NCBI GenBank assembly: GCA_022661535.1
Contig: JAKULF010000006.1
Span: forward strand, 4,335,001-4,399,000
Source: Eutypa lata
Taxonomy: Eukaryota; Ascomycota; Sordariomycetes; Xylariales; Diatrypaceae
Reading direction: 5' to 3'
Length of the DNA stretch: 64,000 nucleotides
Shown here: one piece after another, positions 13,337 to 25,261 of the stretch
How positions within the stretch are numbered: position 1 is the first letter of the stretch
Layout of the letters: each line of letters starts with the position of its first letter
Made by a program: the position numbers and the translations under genes
Notes under the pieces: model-generated
Seen by the model: only the letters and a program-made list of their open reading frames with translations
Database searches by the model: none
What the model was told of the DNA's origin: nothing

Positions 13337-13831
13337 AAAACGATTTTCGTAACTTTATTTAAATTTTACGAATAAATAATAATATCGTTTAACTTTTATA
13401 ATGCATTAATAATCTTTTAAGTTTTTATAAAAGAAATTTTAATATTTTTTTAAAAATTTTTATTTAATTTATTTAATAATATTATAATATAAATAAATTT
13501 ATTAAAGTAATTTTATAAACGTTTACTTAAGTTATTTTAATAATTATTTAATTACAATATAATTTTAAATATTATTAAATTACGAATATTCGTAAAAAAA
13601 AAAATATTTTTTAAGTTTTTAATTTTTAATAAAAAAATTAAAATAAATTTAATAAAAATTATTATAATTAAAGAAAAACTTAAGTTAAAAATTATTATTT
13701 AAATATACGCATTTATTAACGTAATTAATTATTTTCGCTATTTAATAAAAAATTATTCGAAAATTACATCGTTATTAATAACTTTAATAAATAAATTAAA
13801 AAACGTAATAATTATATTAAATTTAAAAGTA
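13337..13831 (+). pseudogene. Reverse transcriptase relic (Ty3/gypsy pol)
   Basis: This is the best-preserved coding trace inside the A/T-converted element. One frame carries the palm region KTxFxTxF...YE followed by an NA motif, then the thumb-entry pattern FINVINYFRYLIKNYSKITS. A candidate YLDD-derived LFNNI stretch lies near 13470-13490, with Asp codons changed to Asn by G-to-A. Many TAA stops interrupt it. Gag, RNase H and integrase were not resolved. Confidence 0.75.
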
Positions 13832-15731
13832 AAAATTACTTAATAAATAATTCGCGATTTAATAATAATTATATTTATTATACGCAAATTTAATTAATAA
13901 TTATCGTTTATTATTAAAATAAATATTAATTAATATTACGTTAACGTAATACTTTTATAATTATATATATATATTAATAATAATTAATTTACGCTTTATT
14001 TAATTATTTACTTTTCGAAAAAACTTATTAATATATAATTACGATATTTAATATAAAAAAAAAACTTTTAAAAATAATATTCGTTATATAATATTAACGT
14101 TATTAAATTAAAAACGAAAACGTAATAATAATAATTAATTACGAATTTTTTAAAACTTTAAATATAAAAGTAAAATAATTAATGCGAATAATTTAATTTT
14201 TAAATTTAATTAAATATTATAAAATTAAAATATTATATTACGTTAATAAAGTTAATATATTAATAAATTATTTTTTTTAATCTTTTTATTTAATAAAAAA
14301 CTTAACTTTATTTTTCGAAAAAGCCTTTAAACGAAACCTTATTTAATATTTTTACGAGTTAAATAAAATTAATCTTTAAGTTATTTATAAATTCTTTTAT
14401 TATAACGTTTTATTTTTCGTTAAAATATAAATAAATTAAATAAAAAAACATTTTATTTTATATTAAAAAAAGTTATATAAAATAATAAAATATAAAAAAT
14501 TATTAAACGACTTGCTTTATATAATAAAAATAATTATAAATATTTAAACATTATAAAAAATAATTAATTATAAAAAATTATTAATAAAGTTAAAAAAAAT
14601 TCATTATAATTAAAAATATATTATTATAAAAATAATACTTTAAAATACTTTTAAATAATATTAATACTTTAAAATTACTTTTATAATATAATAAATTATA
14701 ATTAAATATTTTATTTATTAATTAATAAAAAAGTTAAATTAATTTTTCTTTAATTTTTATTTAATTTAATTATTTATATTATTTACGAAATAAATTATTA
14801 ATTATACGTTTTTAAATAAAATAATTATTTTAATTATTATTAAATACGTTATTAATTAAATAATAATTTAAATTATATTATTTATAAAATTCGAAAACAT
14901 TATTTTATTTTTTAATTAAATTAAAGATTTTTTTAAATATTTTAAAAAGTAAATTAATAATAACGTAAGCGCTTTTACGAATAAAATAACATTAAAATAA
15001 CATCGTTAATATAATTTCGTAATTAAATCGATAACATCGTTACGATTACGTAATAACGAAAAGATTAAAAAAATAAATAATAATATTAAAAAAATAATAT
15101 TATATAAATATTAATTTAACTTTATAATATAAAGCCTTTTTAAATTATTTTAATACGTTTTTATAATTTATAATAAAACATTTAAAATAAATAAATATAA
15201 TAATTTTTTATTATTATTTAATATTTAACTTTTATAAAAATAATACTTTACGAAATATATTAAATATATTTAAAACTTAATTAAAAAAAAAAAAATATTA
15301 TTCGTAAAGTAATTAATAAAATATTACGAAACGTTAATAATTAAAAATTATTATAATAAATTAAAAGCATTACGAAATTAAATATAAGCGTATTTATAAA
15401 AAAAAAAAATTAATTTATATTTTTATTATAAGTAATTAAGTTTTACGTATATATTAACGATAAAATAAATATAAACTTTATTATAATAATTTTTAAATAA
15501 TTATAAATTATTATTTAAAAAATACGTATAAATTACGAAGTTTTAAAAAAATTAATTTAAATATTAAATATAATAATATTAATTTATTTTCTTTATATAT
15601 AAAAAACGATTATTTTATATAAAGTTTTTAATATATTAATTAATAATTATTTAAAAAAAATCGTTAAAAACTTTAAAAAAAATACTTTTTTATAATAATT
15701 AAAATAATTATTTAAAATAAAAAAAATAATT

Positions 15732-15989
15732 TAAATCTTATAAAAAACGCTAATTAAAAAATAAAAGAAATAATTAAAACATTATATAAAAAATAAAAAA
15801 CTTATAAATTATTTTAAGATTTTTTTAACTTTAAAAATTCTTTATTATAATTATTATTTAAATAATTTATAAAAGAATTTTATCTTATCTTAATAATTAA
15901 TAAAAATTAAAGTTTTACATTTTAAATAATCTTAATGAATACATTACGTAAGCACCAAGGCCTATAAGGAAGTGGAACCAGGAAGCACA
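15732..15989 (+). repeat. 3' LTR of the gypsy element
   Basis: Direct repeat of 10234-10491 at a constant offset of 5498. It ends ...GGAAGCACA, so the LTR ends in CA. Here the left part is A/T-converted and the right 55 bases are intact, the reverse of the 5' copy. Confidence 0.9.
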
Positions 15990-16396
15990 GTGTTTGCAAG
16001 TGATTTATGACTTTAAACGTTGCTAAAAACTTAGGTGTGCATATGGATACATACATATCTTGAACTTCTGTATCTACATACCTAATTAGTACTTGCATTG
16101 CATGATCGGAAGCAAGCGAAGCTCTAGCCGTCATCGTTCGAAGCTTCGAGGCTTGATCTTCAATTTACTCGTCTTCATCTTTTACCCAGTCTCCTGTTTT
16201 CTTTTATTATATTAGCAAGAAAGTGAATACAGGAACACACCCTCATTCCAAATGCACCAAACACTCATGTTCAATTATATATAATTCTAATACTTTATAG
16301 ACGAAACGATCAGTCAAAGTGGCGGGCATTTTGTGGGCACGAGGACAAGCTGCAACGAAAACTGCCACTAGCGCTGGTGGTGGTGAGGGTGAGATC

Positions 16397-17094
16397 ATGG
16401 TCGTCGAGTCTTCCTTCGCACCTTCGCATTCGCAGCCCAAGTTGACACCGCAGTTCTGCTTCTCCTCAGTTGCCCTTAGAGGTGCGATCACCTAATTGTC
16501 TTAACCAAACATGTACATTCTTCCATCTTTCCACTCTCCCTGACTTTCTTTTCATCTCCAGATTTCCTCCGCCTATCCCGGAGTGCAGTCGACGACTCTA
16601 TCACCCAAAATCTCAATGCGCTCGTGACGCCTTCCAAGTCGGGTTTCGACCCTAACTCTACTTCGGTCCGTACGCCACGGTCTTCGAATAGACCTATCGA
16701 TCCTCAGTCATGCCAGACGTTCAAGGACAAGGTCTTGTTTCCCTCGTGGCAGTCGAGGTCTGATGTCCTAACGTACTGCGCTTTCGTGGCTACGAGTCCC
16801 GACCCGGATGATCCGGAGGTTTCTCTGCGGGAGGATGAGACGGAGAGGGATCGGGAAAGAGTGGTGAACGAGCGGTTAGATCCATATTCGTCACGCTACT
16901 TTCCGCGGGAACCACGCACGGAGCGGCTCGCTATGCTCTTGAGACAAGAGCGAGGTGTGGAAGGTATTGTTCGATCACGGACATGGGGGGTTGTCCGGGA
17001 ACGCTGCGATGATAATACTGAGGATGCCGAAGAAGCTTTGAATCGTTGGCGGTCTCGTAGGGAGCGCCAGGGTCTAGTGCCCCGTAGGCAGTAG
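16397..17094 (+). CDS. mix23: MIX23 / caffeine-induced death protein 2 homologue
   Basis: Small conserved protein; MIX23 homologues (yeast Mix23, human CCDC58) act in the mitochondrial intermembrane space and affect protein import, and the S. pombe member is Cid2. Two exons, 16397-16481 and 16562-17094, join in phase to 205 residues, with the junction reading VALRDFLRLSRSAVDD. Family blocks visible are FKDKVLFPSWQSRSDVL, CAFVATSPDPDDPE, RVVNERLDPYSSRYFPRE and RTERLAMLLRQERGVE. Conserved cysteines include those in LTPQFCF, DPQSCQT and LTYC. The start is the only ATG giving the family N-terminus LTPQFCFSSVALR. The gene lies only about 400 bases from the dead retroelement and is itself unaffected by the mutation. 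Confidence 0.88.
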
Positions 17095-18059
17095 ATGGGC
17101 TCTGGGATTGATGATCTGTGTAACATATACTGTAAATTTAGCGGTAATATATACCTACCTGCCTCCCCAGTATGTAGATACTCCTAACACATACATCAGG
17201 ATAAGGTAGATGCGAGTTGAACCCCAACTGTACATTGATACAAAGCCTCTGACACATGAATGATATCTGCTATGAGATCTACGAACATATAATAATCCTA
17301 CTGGGGATTATGTACTTGAAATTGTATCATTGGTGTATTTTGCCCGCCTGTGACAAATCCCAGACTTGTTGGATAGTTCTTAAGAAGAGGTTCAAATGTT
17401 ATATACTTTGTTCGTAGATAACCTTCGGTTAGTAGAATATTTCAGTTAAGCACTAACTATGGATGACCCCAAATTTTCACCTTTCGGGATTTGATAACCC
17501 CATGGATCCCTGCAATCGACAGGTACAGAAGGTACATTCTAGTAAGTACCGCCGTTTTGGGGCCGTAATATTCTAATGTTAGGCGTATTTTGAACAAAAT
17601 TGATTGTCTGGGAATCGTGACTTCCAACATATGATTTAATTTGGCTCTCCGTCATATGTCATATGCCTTACACTGTCTATTAGCCTATCCACAGCTATAC
17701 TCAACTTCTGAATAGTTGCGGCACTGTTTTGACAAACTCCTCTTCCCTATTGCGAGGTTTTATTGTCCTATTGTGTACTGTCACTTTAGTAGTATTCAAT
17801 TATAGCAACGTATGTAAAGAAACTATCAAGGGTGTATTGTGCTTTCTACGAACTACCTACCCCTCTAACGTTTAACTACCTAGTGAGCTGTATAGCATCC
17901 CCAGCGGCCATATATACTCGAATTCCCTGTTCACCATACCGTCTATCTACTTAACATTATAGCCGTCGAGAATATCACCTTGAACGTGAACGAAAACCCT
18001 GTGGCGTCCGAGGCGCAACGACCCCCCCTCCCTCCCTCCACTTCCACCCCTCCTCGAAC
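17095..18059. other. Intergenic (MIX23 3' / NAT1 promoter)
   Basis: No gene seen. A C/T-rich stretch (CCCCCCCTCCCTCCCTCC) lies directly before the ATG at 18060, as is common just upstream of fungal housekeeping start codons. Confidence 0.5.
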
Positions 18060-20686
18060 ATGCCTCAACCACTCAGCGCGAAAGAGAACTCTCTCTTTCG
18101 CCAAGTCATTCGCAACTATGAGGACAAGCAGTACAAGAGGGGCTTAAAGGCCGCCGAACAGATTCTCAAGAAAAACCCGAAGCATGGAGATACAATGGCA
18201 ATGAAGGCCCTGATTATGAACCAGCAAGGGAGGACCGAGGAGGCTTTCGCTTTAGGGAAGGAGGCCTTGACTGCCGACATGAAGTCCCATATCTGCTGGC
18301 ATGTCTACGGTCTACTCTACCGGCACCAAAAGAACTTCGAAGAGGCTATCAAGGCGTACAAGTTTGCTCTGAAGCTAGAACCCGAATCTCACCAGATTCA
18401 GAGAGATCTTGCTCTCCTCCAGGTTCAGATGCGCGACTACCAGGGCTATGTGCAGAGCAGGACTGCTATGCTGCAGGCCAGATCTCAAATGCGACAAAAC
18501 TGGACCGCTCTAGCCGTAGCTCATCACCTTGCCGGCGATCTTGTGCAAGCCGAGAAAGTTTTGACCACATATGAGGAGTCGCTTAAGACACCCCCTTCCA
18601 AGACCGACTTCGAGAATTCCGAGGCTGTGCTGTACAAGAACTCAATCATTGCCGAGACTGGCGATTACCAGAAAGCTCTAGACCACCTCGAGTCCATCGC
18701 CAAGTATAACCTTGATCGTCTAGCCATCCTGGAGCTTCGAGCTTTGTACCTATCCAAACTTGGCAGGAAGGAGGACGCTGCTGCGGCATATCGCGCACTT
18801 CTCGACCGGAACCCAGAGCATCCCGAATATTACGACAATCTTCTCGATGTTCTTGAGATTGATCCAACAGACCAGTCTTCTCGCAAAGCCATATATGACG
18901 AATATGCTAAGAAAAACCCTCGTTGTGACGCAGCAAAGCGTCTGCCTCTCGATCTCCTCGACGGTAAGCTATCGAAGCTTCTAATATTCGTATGACCACT
19001 ACTAACTTGCTCATTAGGCGATGCTTTCAAGGAAGCAGCCGAAAAGTACTTAACATACATGCTAGATCGAGGAGTGCCTTCGACGTTCGCAAATCTCAAG
19101 CACCTATACTCAGACCCATTCAAGAAGGAAACTCTTTGCGCCTTAGCTCAAGAGTACCTTCAACAAAAAGGACCGCTCTCCCCCGACGAGGTAACAGATC
19201 AAGAGTCGTTAAAAGGACAGCCGGCAGCACTATATTATCTTGCCCAGCATTATAACTACCACTTGTCTCGTGATCTCACAAAGGCCATGGAATTTGTAGA
19301 CGAGGGACTGAAGGTCGTACCCAAGAACGTCGAATTTAACATGACCAAAGCCAGGATATGGAAGCACCACGGCAACACCCAGAAAGCAGCTCAGACAATG
19401 GACGAAGCCCGCAACCTGGACCTAAAAGATAGGTATATCAACTCAAAAGCGGCCAAGTATCAATTAAGGGACAACCAGACAGCACAGGCCCTCGAAACCA
19501 TGGCATTGTTTACGAGAAACGACACACCAGGCGGCCCACTCCAAGACCTGTTAGACATGCAGTGCGTATGGTACTTAACAGAGGACGGCGAGGCCCAAGT
19601 GCGCGTTGGGAACGTTGGCTTGGCCCTGAAGAGATTTCATACCATCTACAACATCTTCGACGTGTGGCAAGAAGACCAGTTCGACTTCCATAGCTTTACG
19701 TTACGCAAGGGGCAGATAAGGGCCTATGTGGACATGATCCGGTGGGAGGACCGCCTGCGCGAACACCCCTTCTACACGCGTGCTGCGCTTGGAGCCATCG
19801 CCCTCTATATCGGCATGTACGATGCCAGGCGGATGGTCAACGGTGTTAACGGTTCTGGGAACACCGCCGAGGCTGATGCCGAGCAGAAGAAGGCCGCTAA
19901 GAAAGCCAGGAAAGAGGCACAGAAGGTGGAGCGGGAAGCTGTCGAGAGAGCTGCCAAGCAGGACCCCAACAAGGCCAAACCTGCTGCTGCTAGTGGCGAG
20001 CCGGTGAAGACGGATCCCGACCCTAGTGGATACAAGCTTGCCACAACGGAGGAGCCGCTGGCAGAGGCCACCAAGTTTTTGGGGCCGCTCTTACAATTCA
20101 GCCCGAAGCACATCGACGGCCAGATTGCTGGCTTCGAGGTCTATATCCGCAGAGGTAACGTCGTCCTCGTCTATTCCCAGTTCCCATTCCTCTACTTTCA
20201 TCAGTTCGCTAATCATTACGTTTACTCATAGAGAAATACCTCCTCGCCCTCCGGTGCCTGAACGCCGCATTGACCATCGACCCGGACAACGCCACCGTGC
20301 ACGAGCAAGTCGTGCGACTCCGACAAGCCCTCAACGCGAAGCTCGACTCGCTCCCGCCCAAGGCCATCGAAGTGCTGAAGTCCGAGTTCACGGCCGTGGA
20401 CGCGTCGACGGATCTCAAGACGTACAACGCGGACTTCCGAGCCAAGCATGCCACCAGCGCACCGCACGTCATCTCCGCGATTAAGACGTCTGCTCTTTTA
20501 GGAGGAGGCTCGGATCAAGCCCAGTGTGCTAAGGATCTAGTCAACGTACTGGAGGATATTCCCGATGTGCACCACGAGCAGGCGGAGGAGATCCTGGGTC
20601 TGCTGAGGCAGTGGCGCAGCGAGGAGGCTGAGCCCTTTAAGGTCAAGGCCCATGGGAAATGGCCTGAGGTCACGGCTTTCGCTTAG
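18060..20686 (+). CDS. nat1: NatA auxiliary subunit (NAA15/NAT1)
   Basis: Ribosome-anchoring, TPR-rich subunit of the N-terminal acetyltransferase NatA, which holds the catalytic subunit Naa10/Ard1. Three exons, 18060-18963, 19018-20154 and 20232-20686, join in phase to 831 residues, close to the usual length of about 850. The N-terminus MPQPLSAKENSLFRQVIRNY and the following block YKRGLKAAEQILKKNPKHGD are family signatures. TPR-like helices continue through the protein. A Lys/Ala-rich charged segment (KKAAKKARKEAQKVEREA) near residues 605-650 is the usual basic linker. The last splice, AGAG|GTAACG...CATAG|AG, restores YIRREKYLLALRCLNAAL. Confidence 0.96.
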
Positions 20687-21932
20687 AGTGGACTGTGGAA
20701 CTCAAACACAACGCATATATCCTATGCTAGTCCGCCGCTTAACCCGGGGTGAGTTGGTGGCGCTAGTTCTCGATGGCATCGATTATTGCGTTGCTGCTTG
20801 GTTTGTGGTTCGTACGGTTTAACCTCCGGGCGACATATTGGTGGGGAGGATCGAGGTGGCGGCTTTTAGAGCGGCGGTGAGGGTGATGGGTGGTGAAGAA
20901 GGGAGTGAAGGGAAGGGAAGAGGTGTCATCTTGTCTTTGGTGTCAGGATGGATGGATGGTTTCGCGGCGGTGGGCGGTGGGCGGTAGGCAGGGAGGGAGG
21001 CATTCTTTTTTTATTATATCTTACTTGCCTACTTGTTACTTTGATTGATTTCTTGCATTCAAAAGGAAGAAAGGCATGATATGATTATGGAAGGAAGAAA
21101 GGAAGGAAAGGAAAAATGAACAAAAGAGAAGAGAGGACAGCACAGGACAAGACAAAAGTAAATGGGTGGAAGACGCGAAACCTCACTCTAGTTATAAGTC
21201 ATTAGATGCGAAAGAGAAGAGAAGAGAAGAGAAATCAAAAGGGGAAATTTAAAAAGTGAGAGAGGAAATATTAAAAAAGGGCATGGTTCGGTTCGGTTCG
21301 GTTGAGCTTTGGTTTGGTTCTCAACACGTATAAGAGAATCGGCCAAGCCAATAGAATTCTCATAAAGTAGCGAACCAGGAGAAGGAAAAGAAGAAGAAGA
21401 AAGCTGAAAATTAACTACGTTGTCTTACTTCTTGTTGTTTCGCCCCTTTTCCCTTTCCCGTTGTTCCCATGGAGGGCCACACTTGGTACTCGGGACTCGG
21501 GTCGTTAGCATGTGTTATATGTGAAGTAATGGCGCCTTGTGTGGCATAATCACATCTTGTGCCAAGTAGTCAAATTCCATGATGGGGAAGTTCACAAGGT
21601 TACCTGAATTACTAACTAACTGACTAACATACATATGTAGGTATTACAAGATATTATTATTTTTATACACATGTTTTGGCCAGCGGGCAACGGGTACGGT
21701 GACTTGCGCAGCACCAGAAAACGCTTCCCCCTAGCTCTAGTGAACTGCATAGGTACCTAGGTACTTAGCGAAAGCTTTCAACCACGATAATAATGAGAAT
21801 GAGAATGGTGATGACCAAAGATACCGACTAACTGACTGACTAACCGACCAGTTAGCACCCACACGAACGCTCACCACACCACGCCACGCCATACCGTACC
21901 ATACCATATTCTACCAAGCATAATGACCAAAA
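20687..21932. other. Intergenic, simple-sequence rich
   Basis: The gap between convergent genes has no coding signal. It holds purine tracts (GGAAG/GAAAG runs, 21060-21250), a short GGTTC repeat near 21285-21305, and TGACTAACTGAC-type repeats around 21610-21630 and 21825-21855. Confidence 0.5.
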
Positions 21933-22951
21933 TTAATACGACTGGGACTGTTGCTCGCCCTCCGCATTAAACACCTTAAAATAGACGGTCTCACCGCCGT
22001 CGAAGTAATCACGCACTATGACCTCATGCTCCTCGACCCCCTTATTCTCGAGGTCGACAAGCAACCGAATGAGAGATCGCTTGCGGAAGAATAGGTCGCA
22101 GTACCAGTCTTCCAGGTAATGGCATGCGTTCCAGGAATCTGTGTATCATGTAAGGTAAGCTGAGATGAGCGGCACATTGGGGCCGTTTTAATTCAGAGAT
22201 ATGGGCTTGACGACGATAGGAGGGGGGGAGGAATGGTGATGGCGAGCAACGAAGCGCGAAAAGGGGGACAAGGGGGTAAAGGAGAGCAACAGACAAACCT
22301 ACTGAATACATGCCGAACAAACGCCCTCAACGTCTCATTCTCATTCTCATCCCGCCCCTTCACGGACCCGTAGCTCCCCTCGCGCACATTAACCCACAGA
22401 TCCCCACTATCGCGATACCCGCGCCGATGCCAGCCGGCGCCCCGTGCCTTACGGCTCGAATAGCTGACACGGCCCGTCCTGCGCGGCGCGTTCACGCGCG
22501 ACGGCAGCGGCGGCGGCGGCGACGGTCCCTGGATCCCGACTTCGGCTTCTGCTTCTACGCGATCCCGCATTCGCTCGAGAGCGCGCTCGAAACCTGTTGT
22601 GGTGGTGGTGGTGGTGGATTGCTGCCGTCTCACCGTCAACCACCCCGCCTGCATCCGCATCTGCTGCTCGCGCTGCTGCTGTTGCTGTTGCTGCTGCTGT
22701 AGGTAGGTCGCAAGTCGCTGCTGTTGCTGCTCTTGTTGTTCTCGTTGCTCTCGTTGCTGTTGCTCTCGGCGCTGGCGTTGAAGAAGAACACGATAATACT
22801 CATTCTCGCTATCCTGTTTATCCCTCTGCCGACGCCGGCGCCGCTGCGCTAACGCCGCCTCGAGGGCCGCGTGCTCCGCGGGCGTGCGGCCGATGGCGCG
22901 CTGTTCGCTGCGGAGGCGAGCTTCGTGTTCTTCTTCATCTTCTGAGTCCAT
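21933..22951 (-). CDS. Gln-rich coiled-coil protein, conserved C-terminus
   Basis: Function not recognised. Two minus-strand exons, 22303-22951 and 21933-22138, join in phase (donor GTAGGT, acceptor CACAG) to 284 residues. The N-terminal half is acidic (MDSEDEEEHE) and then a Gln/Arg-rich helix with a run of nine Gln and a run of seven Thr, so the DNA carries CAG/CTG and GTG simple repeats at about 22595-22740. The second exon encodes a compact stretch, NSWNACHYLEDWYCDLFF, followed by RKRSLIRLLVDLENKG and a hydrophilic end. It looks more conserved in character than the rest. Without the splice the frame runs on into low-quality sequence, so the intron is favoured. Confidence 0.72.
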
Positions 22952-25261
22952 GGTTACCTGACTAGGGATTGCTGGGGATGGTAGAAGATTGGAGAGACCG
23001 CCAGTTATAGGTGAATCTGTTAAGACATCTACATAGTGAGTGAGGTCTGAGATTGATTGTTGTGTTGATCTCGGATGTTTGATTAGATACTTGACTAGCG
23101 CTACCTAACTAGTTAGTGTCCAGCTTCGTGGGCGGATATATATAGATGCACAAGCGAAATGAATGGGTTATTGTACCACGAAGTGAAGAGGATTTTTCAA
23201 CTTCCCAATATTCGTCGAATTGGGATCGCTAAGCTACTAAATTACCGATCTTGAGTTACAGTGTTGGGGGTATAAGACGTTACCCTACACAGTACTTTTC
23301 GAGGGATCTGCCGTTCCGTGTCGGCTGCTTGCAATTATCGGCGTTGGTAGATACATAACTAACTGTAGACTCTTCGATGCAAGGGCTGTTTGTAAGATTA
23401 CTTCGGTATAACTTCACCTGACTTTATTTGCTTTTTCTTTTCTTTTAAATGTCTCGAAACATAAAGCAGAATTACAATGCAGAGGTACAGGATCGAATAT
23501 ACTGTATAGAGATTTACCTAATAAAAACCTGGGCAGTGTAATTACAAGAGAAGCTTGGTCTTCACCCCTCCTACGCCATCTTCGCGTCGTTCACCTGGTT
23601 ACATGCGATGTCCGGGTTCAGGGGCCGGGGATCTCATCGACTTATGTGGGTCCACTTGCCTTGATATCGACTATGTACCTAGATACTTAAATACCACAAC
23701 ATCTGTCACAGATAAATAACAAAATCTGTCCATGTCTATTGTTCACTTGTAAAATACCTGAAGAGACAGGACAAGATGGGAACATGTAGAAGGGGTGGTG
23801 ACATATATACCCTACATCCGATGTTTTTTCTACTCCGGAGAGAAAACATCATCGTCTACCTGTTCAGCGAATAAGTCGTAGGTTGATACAGTATTCCTAA
23901 CGAAAAGAAGTCGTCTCAGATTGCGTTAGTTATTTACAGCTATCTCAAATATGTCCAAGTTATATTTATAGGCATGTAGACATGGTTATACCTACAATAT
24001 AAACACATAGAACGGGATTCATTGCTCTCCTCCCCGTCTCAGTCCCCAGTTGTTCAGCTGATCTAGCATGGACCAGCCCTCTCACTAGGCCTATCATACA
24101 AATAGCAAGAAGTCTCAGCATCCATGCAGGTGTCGACGGGAGCAGCGTCATCGCCAGTCTCGATTAATACCAGCGACCTACGCCCTGGAGCTAGACGACA
24201 CATATACACACATCGCACTCAGCTAATCGCACTACTAGATATTTGTTAATTAGGTAACGATAGAAAGAGAAAAAAGAGTCTCTTAAAGAGAAGTTATTTA
24301 ACTTATAGTACTACACTCTCGGAAGATCTTTCCGTAGTCCTCAGCATAGAAGTTGTTGACTCGAAAAGCGGCGTTAAGCAACCTATATAAGGGTATCCGA
24401 AGCAGGAATCACGCTGACCTTATCAGATCCAGAATATACACTGCTACTAATGATCTGAACTCATCACTGGCGACATCTTATTTACATATGCCACAATAGC
24501 AGGACCAATAGGAGCTTGGTGGACCTACTCTCCCCTGAGCCCTATATAAAGGTCGGATCACCCCCCATAGTCCTGGGAACTTCTTTCCTCACTTTCTTCC
24601 TTACAGCTTCAGAACAGCAAATAAAAGAGGGGGTATGTTATAGATGCGATGTTACAGAAGTTCCATTATCCGGTTAGTAATCAACATTCACTTAAATACT
24701 CATATAGAGCATTCAAAAACACCAAGAGAGTACTTACGATAGAGATAGTATCCTCAGACGTCCTCGAACCAATCGTACTCCACGGTGCAAGGACCAGTAT
24801 ATATGTCTGTGTGACAGTTCCGCGAGCGGTCACCTCGCGGAATTATTCACGGAGATGTGCTCCCCCTGATTTCCCTTTCTAGTCCCTATTGACGTTGCCT
24901 ACCGATATATGGAAGAAAAACAATCATTAAGAGAAAGAACTGTCTGATTTAATAGGTTATGAGTGATTTTGTTACGAATTAAGAGGCAGCCAGTATGATA
25001 GTCCTGCGATGTCGAGTTGGATGGTCATGCATAAACATTGGAACCAGTTGTATCCCTTGCATACACCCAATGCGAGCATGGCTTGCTACACGGCACAGCC
25101 CACCACATCCGTTATACGAGCCAAGCAGTTAATGTTGTTTCTTTCTTCTTCGGTAAAGCTAGCTCATGTCAACATGATCTTTTCAATTGCCACTGCAACT
25201 AATACAATCAATCCTTTGACGTCGCCATGCGCCACACCCGGCGCTTTGATTATACTACCTG
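22952..25261. other. Long intergenic region
   Basis: No gene supported in 2.3 kb. A TATA-type sequence (CCTATATAAAGG) at about 24540, followed by a C/T-rich stretch and a short frame at 24649-24882, could mark a transcript, but the frame has no recognisable feature. Start codons upstream of the alcohol oxidase (for example 25009) open overlapping short frames. Confidence 0.4.

Larger units (their letters stand above)
10233..15989 (+). mobile_element. RIP-mutated Ty3/gypsy LTR retrotransposon
   Basis: A block of about 5.75 kb is almost wholly A and T and is bounded by 258-base direct repeats. No reading frame survives, but on the plus strand one frame still shows the order of a Metaviridae reverse transcriptase. 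At 13337-13450 a degenerate KTxFxTxFxFYE[stop]xxxxFxxxNA occurs, where the stop replaces the Trp of the usual YEW. At 13709-13800 there is a degenerate FINVINYFRYLIKNYSKITS, matching the family pattern FLGFANFYRRFIRNYSKI. Both lie in the same frame 370 bases apart. G-to-A and C-to-T changes on both strands explain the stops. The outer edges (about 10233-10345 and 15935-15989) keep normal base composition. CAGTGTT is found at both outer flanks; the exact duplication boundary is ambiguous by a base or two. Confidence 0.9.
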
